Below, piece after piece: positions 26,267 through 35,349 of a stretch of 64,000 nt of DNA. The notes under the pieces were generated by a model that was given only the letters and a program-made list of their open reading frames with translations, was not told the DNA's origin and did not search any database. The position numbers and the translations under genes were made by a program. The DNA is taken from NCBI GenBank assembly GCA_964600665.1, contig CAZRKC010000010.1:8890-72889 (forward strand), written 5' to 3'. This stretch comes from CAZRKC01 sp964600665 (lineage in GTDB: Bacteria > Bacillota > SLNR01). Every line of letters begins with the position of its first letter. Position 1 is the stretch's first letter.

Positions 26267-27430
26267 ATGGTAACAGACCGGTTTCAAACATGGGTCGAAG
26301 TGAATTTAGACATAATTGCCCACAATGTACGCACAGTCAAGAAAGCATTGACTAAAGACACGATGATCATGGCAGTGGTCAAAGCGGACGGCTATGGGCA
26401 CGGTATGGAGGAAGTGGCGAAAGCATCCTTGGAGAACGGTGCAACATGGTTGGGTGTCACCTCATTGGAAGAAGGAATCCGACTGCGAGAACATGGATTC
26501 GAAGCACCCATTCTGCTATTAGGGATTACACCGGTTACAGAAGCCGATAAAGTGGTTGAGTATCAATTGGTACAAACGGTCTGTACGCATGATTTGGCAG
26601 AAGCGCTATCTACTGCAGCCGAGAGTCGGAAATGCAAAGCGAAAATCCATATGAAGATTGATACCGGCCTTAGTCGCTTTGGCGTCATGCCTGATGAAGC
26701 GGTCACTTTTGCCAGCTTCTTGACGTCATTAAATGGTTTAGAACTGGACGGCATATTTTCTCATTTCGCTTCCCCCTACGAGGAAGATGCCTTTAATTAT
26801 GTGCAGTTTGATCGTTTTATGGGATGCATCACAGAAATTGAGGGCCATGGCATCCGAATTCCAATTCGGCATATTTGCAACAGTGCAGCGATGATCGAAT
26901 ACCATCAAATGCACCTTGATATGGTCCGACTCGGGTTTATTTTATGCAATGATAGCCCAGCAAGACATGAAACGCAATCGCTGCCGTTGAAGGATGCTTT
27001 GCAATGGAAAACTCGTGTGGCATATATGAAGGACATACCCAAAGGGATGAGCATTGGCTATGCGCAATCATATTATGCACAGCAAGACATGAAAATTGCT
27101 ATTGTGCAAATGGGGTATGCTGACGGTTACGCAACAGCTTTAAGTAATCGGGGAGAAATGATCGTGGGCGGAACCATTGTGCCGGTGGTAGGAAAAGTCG
27201 CGATGAGCCATGTGGTTGTGGATATTACAGATGTCCCCGGAACAGTGAATGTGGGGGATGAAGTGGTTTTGATCGGAAGTCAGAAGGGAGCCTCCCTTAC
27301 TGTGGTGGATATGGCAACAAAGGTCAAGGCAGGTGATGCGGAGACTCTATGCCGCATCAGTAAGAAAGTTCCCAAAGTGTATTATCGGAATGGCGATGTG
27401 ACGCATGTCCGCATCGGAAACGATGGTTAA
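26267..27430 (+). CDS. alr: Alanine racemase-fold PLP enzyme, divergent
   Basis: Fold-type III PLP racemase, 387 residues, normal Alr length. PLP Lys39 is in AVVKADGYGHG; the carbamylated-lysine region KIDTGLSRFG, the arginine of MVRLG and the catalytic tyrosine of IGYAQSYYAQ are present. Compared with B. stearothermophilus Alr, three active-site positions differ: M312-D313 becomes Met-Ser (about 313-314), the gate Tyr354 becomes Lys (about 366), and the YGL after the arginine becomes CND. The substrate may therefore not be alanine. AAAGGAGG precedes ATG 26267. A secreted PKD-like protein and a decarboxylase homologue follow on the same strand. Confidence 0.85.
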   Translation: MVTDRFQTWVEVNLDIIAHNVRTVKKALTKDTMIMAVVKADGYGHGMEEVAKASLENGATWLGVTSLEEGIRLREHGFEAPILLLGITPVTEADKVVEYQLVQTVCTHDLAEALSTAAESRKCKAKIHMKIDTGLSRFGVMPDEAVTFASFLTSLNGLELDGIFSHFASPYEEDAFNYVQFDRFMGCITEIEGHGIRIPIRHICNSAAMIEYHQMHLDMVRLGFILCNDSPARHETQSLPLKDALQWKTRVAYMKDIPKGMSIGYAQSYYAQQDMKIAIVQMGYADGYATALSNRGEMIVGGTIVPVVGKVAMSHVVVDITDVPGTVNVGDEVVLIGSQKGASLTVVDMATKVKAGDAETLCRISKKVPKVYYRNGDVTHVRIGNDG

Positions 27431-27459
27431 TCGAATATCACGCTAAAGAGGAGGTACTC

Positions 27460-28830
27460 ATGAAGAAACTCAACAATGCCGCAAACCATGTAGCTACGGT
27501 GACACAGAATGTCACATCACCGCTGTTGAATCAGGATCTGCAATTCGGGGATAATAATTTCCCTGGTGGGTTTCTTTTATTTATTCAGAGGCATTTCCAG
27601 CGATTACGGAATTCTTCCATCGTTGTTTTATTGATTCTGACAATCCTGTGCAACTTTACCCTTTCTGTTGCTGCGACGGATCAAGCTTTCCAGGTGGTTC
27701 GGGAACACTCTCCGCATATCCGGCAGTGGTGGCAGTTTTGGGGAACAAAAGAGTCCGGACGTGGTTTAGCTTTGTTGAATACACCTGTCCGGATTCGATT
27801 CAAGAGCGATATGACAGGGCAACACACAGGACGCCTTCAGCTTGAATTCCGAGGCGAAGTTGGTTTCATTGCAACGGATGCGTACAAAGTATATGCGGTG
27901 GCTGTCCCTCATGACACGAGCTTGCCTGTTGTATACCCAATATCTTTAGCATTACAGAATAATCGCTGGACCGCCATCTATACAGTTCCTGGCTTCAGTG
28001 ATCGATATGCTCATATCGATCTGGTTGTGGAACAAACGGCTCGGGATGGGCGACGATCACAGATACGGCCCCTGGAAGCGGATTTCTTCTACACAGGGAT
28101 TTTTGTATTTGAAGAGTCACCCGGAGCGATGGATCTACCAGGAGTCCAAACTGAGGGGGATGTGCGACCAAAAAATCTGGATAAAGTGGGATTCGAAGAA
28201 TGTGAAATTCCCTCTATGGACGAACAGGAAACCCGGGTTGCCCCAAAGATTCTCAATGTTCGCCAGCCGTGGCAAAAGACGACCACGATGACTGCAGCTG
28301 AAACACGACATGATTACTGGGAATGGCACTGGGGTGACGGAGAGGTCACTGTAGATAGAAATCCAAACCATACTGTCGGCCAACTGGAAAGGATATTTCA
28401 AAAGGCAGGAGAATATGTTGTCAAAGCCATATCTTATAGTAACACCGGCGAACAGATTCGGGAGATGGTATGGCATCTGGTTTTAGATGCAACATCGATC
28501 CATCTTCCTCAGACGTTTAACTTCGAAACGATTGGCATTGTGAATCCGGATATTACGATTACCGGGCCCAAGGCATGGGTTACAGGTCGACCTGCTTATT
28601 ATCATGTGAAGGTGGACTTGGTGGAGCCTCCTTTCGGGGAATCGGTCATCACATCCATCAAGCCAAGTGAGCATTTTCAGATGGTATGGGATAAACCCGG
28701 ACGACAAACCATCACCGTTGCGGTTGCTGTCGTCACCACTTATACATTTCCGAAAGGCAAAGTCCGCGTTCGTAATGTGTATACCCGGACGATGGATGTC
28801 GATGTGATGACATTGGCGATTCGCAGTTGA
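27460..28830 (+). CDS. Secreted or membrane-anchored protein with PKD-like domain
   Basis: 456 residues, function unknown. A long N-terminal region (about 52 residues) precedes one hydrophobic helix (about 53-70) ending SVAATDQ, so it may be a signal peptide with an extended leader or a type II anchor. The exported part is beta-rich; WEWHWGDGE (about 287-295) followed by an AGEYVVKAISYS strand is typical of PKD domains. GAGGAGG precedes ATG 27460. Its place between racemase and decarboxylase homologues is odd for a surface protein and may reflect a shared transcript only. Confidence 0.72.
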   Translation: MKKLNNAANHVATVTQNVTSPLLNQDLQFGDNNFPGGFLLFIQRHFQRLRNSSIVVLLILTILCNFTLSVAATDQAFQVVREHSPHIRQWWQFWGTKESGRGLALLNTPVRIRFKSDMTGQHTGRLQLEFRGEVGFIATDAYKVYAVAVPHDTSLPVVYPISLALQNNRWTAIYTVPGFSDRYAHIDLVVEQTARDGRRSQIRPLEADFFYTGIFVFEESPGAMDLPGVQTEGDVRPKNLDKVGFEECEIPSMDEQETRVAPKILNVRQPWQKTTTMTAAETRHDYWEWHWGDGEVTVDRNPNHTVGQLERIFQKAGEYVVKAISYSNTGEQIREMVWHLVLDATSIHLPQTFNFETIGIVNPDITITGPKAWVTGRPAYYHVKVDLVEPPFGESVITSIKPSEHFQMVWDKPGRQTITVAVAVVTTYTFPKGKVRVRNVYTRTMDVDVMTLAIRS

Positions 28831-28843
28831 AAGGACGATCAAA

Positions 28844-30238
28844 ATGACCCTACGGATGATAGCACCGCTTGTTGCGAAGATGGAAAAATGGGGTTTCGAT
28901 AGACCGGAGCATGAAATCATTCATTTGCCCGCTGCGTCGATACTTCGCAATGACCCTACCTTAATTCTTGCAGAACAGCTTGCTGCCCAATTCTACGGGT
29001 CAGATCAGACTTTGTTTCTGGGTAATGGGTCCAGCCAAGGGATTCATGCAATAATCATGGCTGCATGCAAGCCAGGTGATCGCATTCTAGTTCCTCGAAA
29101 CGCCCATCGTTCTCTTTTAGCGGCGCTGGTATTTTCCGGCGCAAATCCGGTGTTTACTCCAGTCCGGATGCATCCTCGATTGGGATTACCATTACCTCCG
29201 AAACCAGCACTGGTGGCGCGTTTGCTTGCAGAGGATCCTTGTATCCGGGCTGTCTTTGCAGTTCATCCGACGTATGAGGGAATCACCGGTGATTTGGCTG
29301 AATTGATCAAGGTGGCACATCAAGCGAACATACCCGTATTGGTGGATGAAGCGCATGGCCCACATTTTGGTATCCATCCCCATTTACCCCGGTCTGCCAT
29401 TCAACTTGGCGCAGATGGGGTGGTACAAAGCACCCATAAGATCGTGGGCGCACTTACACAAGCTTCGATGTTGCATGTCCAAGGAGATTTGCTGTGTAGT
29501 GAGAAAATTAAACAGGCTGTAGGATTACTCGATGCAGACCCTATGAATATGGGGTTAATTGCATCTTTAGATAGTGCTCGGGTTCAACTGGAGCAACAGG
29601 GTTACCCCTTATTGGACCGGACGATTTATTTGGCCCAACAGCTGCGTGAAGGAATCAATCAAATTCCGGGTTTCGTATGTTTTGGAAGTGAAAGTATCGG
29701 AGAACACGGAATTCATGGATTTGACCCATCAAAAATAACTGTGGATACTCGGGCTTCCGGTATTCACGGTCGGGATGCAGAGCGGTGGTTAAGGCAACAG
29801 TATCACATCCAGGCAGAGTTTGCAGATCCCGGGCATGTCCTTTTCATACTCACCATTGCCGATACTGAAGGGGAGATAAAAGTTTTATTGAACGGGCTTT
29901 GGGCATTATCCAATCAATCTGCAGAACGTCATTACACACATCAGGATATGCGGCCGTACCCCCAATTACCCATCGTTTCAGTCCCTATGATGGATGCCGT
30001 ATATCATAACAGCCGCTGGGTATATGCAGCTGATGCCGCCGGACGTGTTTGTGCAAGTACCATTAGCCCATATCCTCCCGGCATACCACTGATCTATCCC
30101 GGAGAATTATTCGACGATGATACGATGGACTATATTCTGTGGGGGCATGAGGTCTCTCTGAACATGATGGGTATCCGCTTGCATGACGGCCATGTGCAAG
30201 TAAGGGTTATGGATGATGACGGGGAGGCTCATTCTTGA
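28844..30238 (+). CDS. Orn/Lys/Arg decarboxylase homologue lacking the PGHK segment
   Basis: PLP fold-type I protein of the prokaryotic Orn/Lys/Arg decarboxylase family, 464 residues. PLP Lys199 is in STHKIVGALTQ; NGSSQG, DEAHGPHFG and YPPGIPLIYPGE are conserved. The N-terminal part is about 30 residues shorter than in the paralogue at 61380-62888: the hallmark FHVPGHK is missing and NGSSQG falls at 61-66 instead of 91-96. No in-frame start exists farther upstream. The site AAAGGACG before ATG 28844 is modest. Activity may be altered or lost; the gene overlaps the start of the MFS gene, suggesting a linked transporter. Confidence 0.8.
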   Translation: MTLRMIAPLVAKMEKWGFDRPEHEIIHLPAASILRNDPTLILAEQLAAQFYGSDQTLFLGNGSSQGIHAIIMAACKPGDRILVPRNAHRSLLAALVFSGANPVFTPVRMHPRLGLPLPPKPALVARLLAEDPCIRAVFAVHPTYEGITGDLAELIKVAHQANIPVLVDEAHGPHFGIHPHLPRSAIQLGADGVVQSTHKIVGALTQASMLHVQGDLLCSEKIKQAVGLLDADPMNMGLIASLDSARVQLEQQGYPLLDRTIYLAQQLREGINQIPGFVCFGSESIGEHGIHGFDPSKITVDTRASGIHGRDAERWLRQQYHIQAEFADPGHVLFILTIADTEGEIKVLLNGLWALSNQSAERHYTHQDMRPYPQLPIVSVPMMDAVYHNSRWVYAADAAGRVCASTISPYPPGIPLIYPGELFDDDTMDYILWGHEVSLNMMGIRLHDGHVQVRVMDDDGEAHS

Positions 30239-31560
30239 TGGACCTTAATAAGCAAACAGATGGTAAGAATTTCAATCTACTGGTTTTGGATGGGATGCTT
30301 TTTTTTGGAGCAATTACATTCCTCGCTTCTTCAACAATTCTGCCTGCGTTTGTCAGCCGGTTGACCACATCCAGCATGTTGGTGGGTCTTGTTACTGCTG
30401 TACGGTTCAGCGGTTGGTTTTTACCCCAGCTTTTTGCAGCCAATTATCTGGAGAAAAGGCTGCTCAAAAAACCGGTGATGCTGATCACCAGTTTTCTTTC
30501 ACGGCTTTCGATCATAATGCTGGCATACGTGACATATCGCTGGGGAGCAGGCCAGGCTTCGGTGACTTTAATCCTTTTTTTTGCATTATATTTCTTATTC
30601 AATCTTTGTGAAGGAGTCAGCACGATTGCATGGATGGACATCGTTGCGAAAACCGTAACTCCAACTCGTCGCGGAAGTATGTTTTCCGGAATGCAGTTGA
30701 CGGGCAGCCTGCTTGGTATTGGAGCAGGCGTCTTGATCCGGCACATTTTGAATCATCCCCAATTGAGCTTCTCAACCGCCTATGCTTTAATCTTTTTTTG
30801 CGGTGGTATACTCTTATTTGGCGACTATTTAGTTTTGTTCTTTTTAGAAGAGCCCCCTGGTTCAAAAGTAACACAAGAACGCACCATGATGCAGTACCTA
30901 AAAACGATACCAATGTTGCTTCGCAAAAATATTACATTTCAGCGTATGGTGGCGATAAAAATCCTGATTGGATTTAATTATTTGGTACTTCCATTCTATG
31001 TGGTCTACAGTCAGAAAGTACTGGCGACGCAGAGCGGAATCATCGGGATTTATGTTTTACTGCAAACGGCTGGCATGATTGGTGGGAGCCTATTGTTTGG
31101 CCAGTTAAGTGACCGGGTTGGCAATCGGAGTGTGATACTCGGAACTTCGATCGCAACTGCATTTATGCCGGTGTTTGCCTTATGCGTATTTCTAGTCAGC
31201 CGTACGGGGGCATATCCGGTATTAACATCTTTGTATGCATTGGTTTTCTTGGCTATCGGGTTTTCAGACAGCGGCCTTATGATCGGTTTTACGAATTACA
31301 TGCTAGAAATCGTATCCGAAGAAGAGCGGCCATCATATTATGGCCTTTCAAACACGATGGGTGCTGTCACTGCCATACTACCAATATTGGGGGGCTTTCT
31401 GGTATCACAGTATTCGTATGAGCTGGCATTTTTAATTGCTGCCATATTTATTCTCGTGGGGTTGACCATCAGTTTTGGACTCCCGGAACCAAGGCGCATG
31501 CAAACCACAAAAGAGGCGTATGAATGGATTGCAGAAGGGGGAGCACATGAAACGGATTAG
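30238..31560 (+). CDS. Major facilitator superfamily transporter
   Basis: Predicted 12-helix MFS permease, 440 residues, cytoplasmic membrane. The first helix region is MLFFGAITFLASSTILPAF; loop 2-3 is weakly conserved; a second half begins near residue 220. The ATG at 30238 overlaps the stop codon of the decarboxylase homologue, with GGGGAGG 10 nt upstream, and the 3' end overlaps the HAD gene by 14 nt. Tight coupling to the decarboxylase homologue hints at amino acid or amine transport, but the sequence is not of the APC antiporter type usually paired with decarboxylases. Confidence 0.87.
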   Translation: MDLNKQTDGKNFNLLVLDGMLFFGAITFLASSTILPAFVSRLTTSSMLVGLVTAVRFSGWFLPQLFAANYLEKRLLKKPVMLITSFLSRLSIIMLAYVTYRWGAGQASVTLILFFALYFLFNLCEGVSTIAWMDIVAKTVTPTRRGSMFSGMQLTGSLLGIGAGVLIRHILNHPQLSFSTAYALIFFCGGILLFGDYLVLFFLEEPPGSKVTQERTMMQYLKTIPMLLRKNITFQRMVAIKILIGFNYLVLPFYVVYSQKVLATQSGIIGIYVLLQTAGMIGGSLLFGQLSDRVGNRSVILGTSIATAFMPVFALCVFLVSRTGAYPVLTSLYALVFLAIGFSDSGLMIGFTNYMLEIVSEEERPSYYGLSNTMGAVTAILPILGGFLVSQYSYELAFLIAAIFILVGLTISFGLPEPRRMQTTKEAYEWIAEGGAHETD

Positions 31561-32239
31561 ATGCTTGATTTTTGATTTAGACGGAACATTAGTTGATTCT
31601 TTTCATGCCATTAGTACTTGTTTCAACCGGGCAATGGGTGAGCTCGGATATCGACTGGTATCTGAACATCAAATCCACCAGATGGTTGGGATCCCACTGG
31701 AAGATATGTTCCTTGCATTCTTGCACCCTGAGAAAGTCGGAGAAGGAGTCAGGCGCTATCGAGTCCATTACCGAGAATTGTGTGTTCCCAGGACAACTTT
31801 GTTGAGGGGTGTTGGACCAGCGCTAAAAGCCTTGCATGAAGCCGGTTACACATTAGCAGTCGCGACCAATAAGCCTGAAGGGTTTACGCAATCCATATTA
31901 GACGGATTGAGTATTGGGGAGTATTTCGCGATGGTTGTCGGGCCAGAAAGTGTCTCAGCACCGAAACCGGATCCAGAAATGATTCTTCTGATTATGAATA
32001 ACCTTGGATTAAAGCCTTGCGACATTATCTATGTTGGTGATTCAGAAACGGATATTGTCACCGCTCAACGGGCGGGTGTCGGCATGTTCGCCGTGGCTAC
32101 AGGTGTTCATGCGAAGAAGGATTTGGCAGCGTTCAGTCCGAATTGGGTAGGAGATGATCTCAGTCAATTAGTGGAGATATTAAATGACGGGAGTGATATC
32201 AATGCAACGAGTGATCATGGATGTGGATACGGGTGTTGA
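31547..32239 (+). CDS. HAD-family hydrolase, phosphoglycolate-phosphatase-like
   Basis: Phosphatase of the haloacid dehalogenase superfamily, 230 residues. Motif I is FDLDGTLVDS (nucleophile Asp10, acid Asp12), motif II is VATNKPEGF, and motifs III/IV are in KPDPEM and VGDSETDI. A helical cap between motifs I and II matches the Gph/PpaX type. GGGGGAG lies before ATG 31547, which is inside the MFS gene's end. It overlaps the nucleoside hydrolase gene by 38 nt, so the run from the decarboxylase homologue to surE is translated as one coupled unit. Confidence 0.9.
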   Translation: MKRIRCLIFDLDGTLVDSFHAISTCFNRAMGELGYRLVSEHQIHQMVGIPLEDMFLAFLHPEKVGEGVRRYRVHYRELCVPRTTLLRGVGPALKALHEAGYTLAVATNKPEGFTQSILDGLSIGEYFAMVVGPESVSAPKPDPEMILLIMNNLGLKPCDIIYVGDSETDIVTAQRAGVGMFAVATGVHAKKDLAAFSPNWVGDDLSQLVEILNDGSDINATSDHGCGYGC

Positions 32240-33128
32240 TGATGCGTGGGCGATTATCTTTGCCCTGAGTTCACCGGAATTGAAGATTGAAGCCTTCACA
32301 ACAGTGGCGGGAAATGTTGAGCTGGACTTGACGACACAGAATACCTTAAAAATATTGGAGATGATGGGTGCCACCCACATCCCGGTGGGAAGAGGTATTG
32401 GGCGTCCATTTATGCGGGAGCTTAAGACAGGGAAGGTGGCTCATGGGGATGATGGGCTTGGTAATATTGGCATCCCAGAGGCAAGCATCAAGGAAAGTAA
32501 CATCCACGGCGTTGATTTGATGATTCAAACAATTATGGACAATCCCAACGATATCACATTGATACCAGTTGGTCCGCTTACGAATGTGGCCGCAGCGATT
32601 CTGAAGGAACCACGCATCGTCAATAACGTTAAAGATGTTCTCATTATGGGTGGTGCTGTATTAGTGCCAGGCAATCGATCACCTGCTGCGGAATTCAATA
32701 TATATACCGACCCTGAAGCAGCCAAGATTGTCTTTGCTTCCGGCATGCCCATGACCTTAGTTGGATTGGATGTAACAAGAAAAACATTATTGCGACCCCA
32801 CCATTTGGACCTAATGGCGGCACTGGGGACCGCAGCCGGTGATTTTATTAGTCGATCAGCCCAAATTTACCTTGATTTTTCGAAGCGACGGTTCGGGATC
32901 AATGGTTGTGCGTTGCATGACCCGCTGACGGTTGGTGTTGCAATCGACCGCTCTTTAGTGACAGTTAAGCGCATGTATGTAGATGTCGAAACCGTTGGTG
33001 AAATCACAAGAGGAGAAACCCTTGCTGATTATTATGGCACAACCGGGAAAGAACCCAATATGGATGTCTGTTTGGATGTGGACGGCGACCGTTTTGTCGA
33101 TCTTTTTGTCAAGCGGATCGCTGGATGA
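32202..33128 (+). CDS. Inosine/uridine-preferring nucleoside hydrolase family
   Basis: Calcium-dependent N-ribohydrolase that splits nucleosides into base and ribose, 308 residues. The metal cluster MDVDTGVDDAWAI (Asp7, Asp9, Asp13, Asp14) and the C-terminal catalytic His segment CALHDPLTV are intact. The start ATG 32202 follows a GGGAG inside the HAD gene. Next to SurE and a phosphatase it suggests nucleotide salvage: dephosphorylation and then cleavage of nucleosides. Pyrimidine versus purine preference is not decidable here. Confidence 0.92.
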   Translation: MQRVIMDVDTGVDDAWAIIFALSSPELKIEAFTTVAGNVELDLTTQNTLKILEMMGATHIPVGRGIGRPFMRELKTGKVAHGDDGLGNIGIPEASIKESNIHGVDLMIQTIMDNPNDITLIPVGPLTNVAAAILKEPRIVNNVKDVLIMGGAVLVPGNRSPAAEFNIYTDPEAAKIVFASGMPMTLVGLDVTRKTLLRPHHLDLMAALGTAAGDFISRSAQIYLDFSKRRFGINGCALHDPLTVGVAIDRSLVTVKRMYVDVETVGEITRGETLADYYGTTGKEPNMDVCLDVDGDRFVDLFVKRIAG

Positions 33129-33140
33129 TTGGAGGCTGCC

Positions 33141-33917
33141 ATGAAAATACTTTTAACTAATGATGACGGAATTCATGCCCCGGGGATTCAAGCGTTGCGA
33201 AGAGTACTTGAACAGCGGGAAGACACTGAAATCTATATCGTTGCCCCAGACCGAGAACGAAGTGGCAGCGGTCATTCCATCACCTTTAATTCTCCGCTGC
33301 GGGTAGAAGAGGTTAATTATTCAAAAACCCATGTCAAAGGATTTTCCGTCAATGGGACTCCATCAGACTGTGTAAAGCTGGCGCTGAAAGCGATCCTGCC
33401 TGTTGTTCCGGACTTGATAATTTCAGGAATTAACGACGGCCCGAATCTGGGTACCGATGTTTTATATTCCGGGACGGTGTCAGCCGCAATTGAAGGCATC
33501 ATGCTGGGCGTACCTGCCATCGCAGTTTCCCTTGCATCCTTCGGCTCCAGAGATTATGGTTATGCTGCGCGATTTTCCAGTCGTATGTTAGATAAACTCT
33601 CGAAAAAGCCGCTCCCAGCTAGAACGCTTTTGAATATCAATATCCCAATGGGAGCAGAGGCCGATATCTGTGGGCTCGTGATTACGCGCTTAGGTGTGCG
33701 TCAATATGAACACGTGTTTGATCGCCGTACAGATCCTTTTGGGCGGACGTATTACTGGCTGGCGGGAGAATTGCTGGAAGTGGAGCATGACCCTATTGCA
33801 GATATTGCTGTGGTGAAAGAAGGCAAGGTTTCGGTGACACCACTTCATTTTGACCTAACAGACTACCATATAATGGATTCTCTATCAAGTTGGGAATTGG
33901 AGCATCTCTGTTGGTAA
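33141..33917 (+). CDS. surE: 5'/3'-nucleotidase SurE
   Basis: Divalent-metal nucleotidase/polyphosphatase, 258 residues. The N-terminal signature ILLTNDDGIHAPGI (metal Asp8, Asp9), APDRERSGSGHS and SGINDGPNLGTDVLYSGTVSAA are all intact. GGAGG before ATG 33141 decides the start over the TTG 12 nt upstream. It follows the nucleoside hydrolase by 12 nt and precedes the YpmA-like gene by 13 nt, both in the same orientation. Confidence 0.96.
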   Translation: MKILLTNDDGIHAPGIQALRRVLEQREDTEIYIVAPDRERSGSGHSITFNSPLRVEEVNYSKTHVKGFSVNGTPSDCVKLALKAILPVVPDLIISGINDGPNLGTDVLYSGTVSAAIEGIMLGVPAIAVSLASFGSRDYGYAARFSSRMLDKLSKKPLPARTLLNINIPMGAEADICGLVITRLGVRQYEHVFDRRTDPFGRTYYWLAGELLEVEHDPIADIAVVKEGKVSVTPLHFDLTDYHIMDSLSSWELEHLCW

Positions 33918-33930
33918 AGGGGGAATTTCC

Positions 33931-34134
33931 ATGAAAATGAAGCCAATCCATGAATCACTGCCGCTGATGGCACGAATTACCATCAAACTACCGGAGGACG
34001 CATATAAAATTGTTTCTATGCTGAACCAGACACTGAAAGATAAAAACCTATCATTTGGTTTAAGAGCAATTGGGGAGATTGAATATGAATTTTCAATTTA
34101 TGATTCAGACACGGTGAAGCTAGATCAAGAATGA
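33931..34134 (+). CDS. YpmA-like small protein (DUF4264)
   Basis: 67 residues, function unknown, soluble. The core ITIKLPEDAYKIVSMLNQTLKDKNL followed by FGL resembles the YpmA/DUF4264 family of Firmicutes, known only as conserved hypothetical proteins. AAAGGGGGA precedes ATG 33931. Last gene of the unit; a terminator follows within 30 nt. Confidence 0.68.
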   Translation: MKMKPIHESLPLMARITIKLPEDAYKIVSMLNQTLKDKNLSFGLRAIGEIEYEFSIYDSDTVKLDQE

Positions 34135-34157
34135 ATCGACGATCAACAGATTATTAA

Positions 34158-34192
34158 AACAGAGTCGGGAATGCTTCCCAACTCTGTTTTTT
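34158..34192 (+). terminator. Intrinsic terminator before the pst region
   Basis: Stem 34158-34171 with 34175-34188 (one mismatch), short TGC loop, then six T. Closes the decarboxylase-to-YpmA transcription unit. Confidence 0.85.
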
Positions 34193-34333
34193 CACCATAC
34201 AATAAACCTTTCTATGGTGGTTTAGATTGCTGAATGATAAGCACGCATTGATGGCGAAACGGTCGAACTGATCAAACATAGGTGCATGAAAGGCATTGTT
34301 ACAACAATTCAGCAGCAATTACAAAAGTCTAAC

Positions 34334-34387
34334 TTAAAGAAATCTTAACAGAAATCTCCTATTACCTTAACATCAGTTCCGTATAAT
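34334..34387 (+). promoter_or_regulatory. Pho-box promoter of the pst operon
   Basis: TTAAAG (34334), TTAACA (34345) and TTAACA (34367) lie on an 11-nt period, with the third position of the series (34356) degenerate. This matches Firmicute PhoP-binding TT(A/C)ACA-N5 repeats. A consensus TATAAT at 34382-34387 follows with no normal -35, as expected of a PhoP-activated promoter. The pstS start is at 34425. Confidence 0.75.
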
Positions 34388-34424
34388 GAAGTCAGGATGA
34401 GAACAATAATAGGAGGTACGATAC

Positions 34425-35333
34425 ATGAGACGATTGTGGATTAAAGGAGTTACCGTTATCATCGCTTTTGTTTTAATTGGGGCTTTTGGCCTTACGGGTT
34501 GTGCCCCAAAGCAGCCGGTTGATTTATCAGGTTCATTTACAATCACGGGTTCAGATAGTGAAGTCAATCTCGTGCAATCATTAGTCGAAGAGTATGCAAA
34601 AGTAAACGATACGGCTGAGTTCTCCGTAACTGGCGGAGGTTCGGGCGTGGGTATTTCGGCAATCATTAATAGCACAGCTGATATAGCCAACTCTTCGCGC
34701 CCTATGAGTGAGGATGAAATTGCCCAGGCTAGAGCAAAATCAATCGAACCCGTACCGATCGTGTTCGCTTTTGATGGAGTCGCTGTTGTCGTGCATAAGG
34801 ATAATTCAGTGAAAGAATTGACCATGGAGCAAGTTGGGAAAATATATCGAGGCGAAATCACGAATTGGAGCGAAATCGGCGGACCGAATATAGCAATCAC
34901 GCTATTTGGCCGGCAACCAACATCTGGAACATTCGTTTTCTTCCGAAGTCTTGTCGTTAAAGGTGATTATGCGGCGAGTATGAATCAAATGTCAGGTACA
35001 TCAGCAATCATAGAAGGTGTTGCTCAAGATTTAGGTGGCATCGGATATGCCGCAATCGGATATGTGAAGGGCGCAACTGGTGTTGCTCCCCTTAGTATCG
35101 CAACAGAAGCTGGAGCAGAGTTCATTAGCCCCCTGAATGATGAAAAGGTTTTCGGTGGAGAATACGCCTTGACTCGTCCCCTGTATCAATATGTGAATGG
35201 CAAACCTACTGGTGCTCTGAAAGATTTCTTCCTCTTCGAGCTGAGTGAAGAAGGTCAGGCGATTATTGTAGCCGAAGGATTTTTGCCGGTAACACCAGAA
35301 TATGTTCAGAAAAATAATGAATACCTCCAGTAA
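34425..35333 (+). CDS. pstS: Phosphate-binding lipoprotein PstS
   Basis: Extracytoplasmic phosphate receptor of the Pst ABC transporter, 302 residues. Lipoprotein signal with lipobox LTGC (Cys26). The mature part has the phosphate-binding pattern ITGSDSEVNLVQSL, GGGSGVGI and RQPTSGTFVFFR, as in short clostridial/Thermotoga-type PstS. AGGAGG precedes ATG 34425. First gene of the phosphate operon, behind a Pho-box promoter; a hairpin separates it from pstC, probably giving more PstS than permease. Confidence 0.95.
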   Translation: MRRLWIKGVTVIIAFVLIGAFGLTGCAPKQPVDLSGSFTITGSDSEVNLVQSLVEEYAKVNDTAEFSVTGGGSGVGISAIINSTADIANSSRPMSEDEIAQARAKSIEPVPIVFAFDGVAVVVHKDNSVKELTMEQVGKIYRGEITNWSEIGGPNIAITLFGRQPTSGTFVFFRSLVVKGDYAASMNQMSGTSAIIEGVAQDLGGIGYAAIGYVKGATGVAPLSIATEAGAEFISPLNDEKVFGGEYALTRPLYQYVNGKPTGALKDFFLFELSEEGQAIIVAEGFLPVTPEYVQKNNEYLQ

Positions 35334-35349
35334 TAAATTAATAAAGGTA

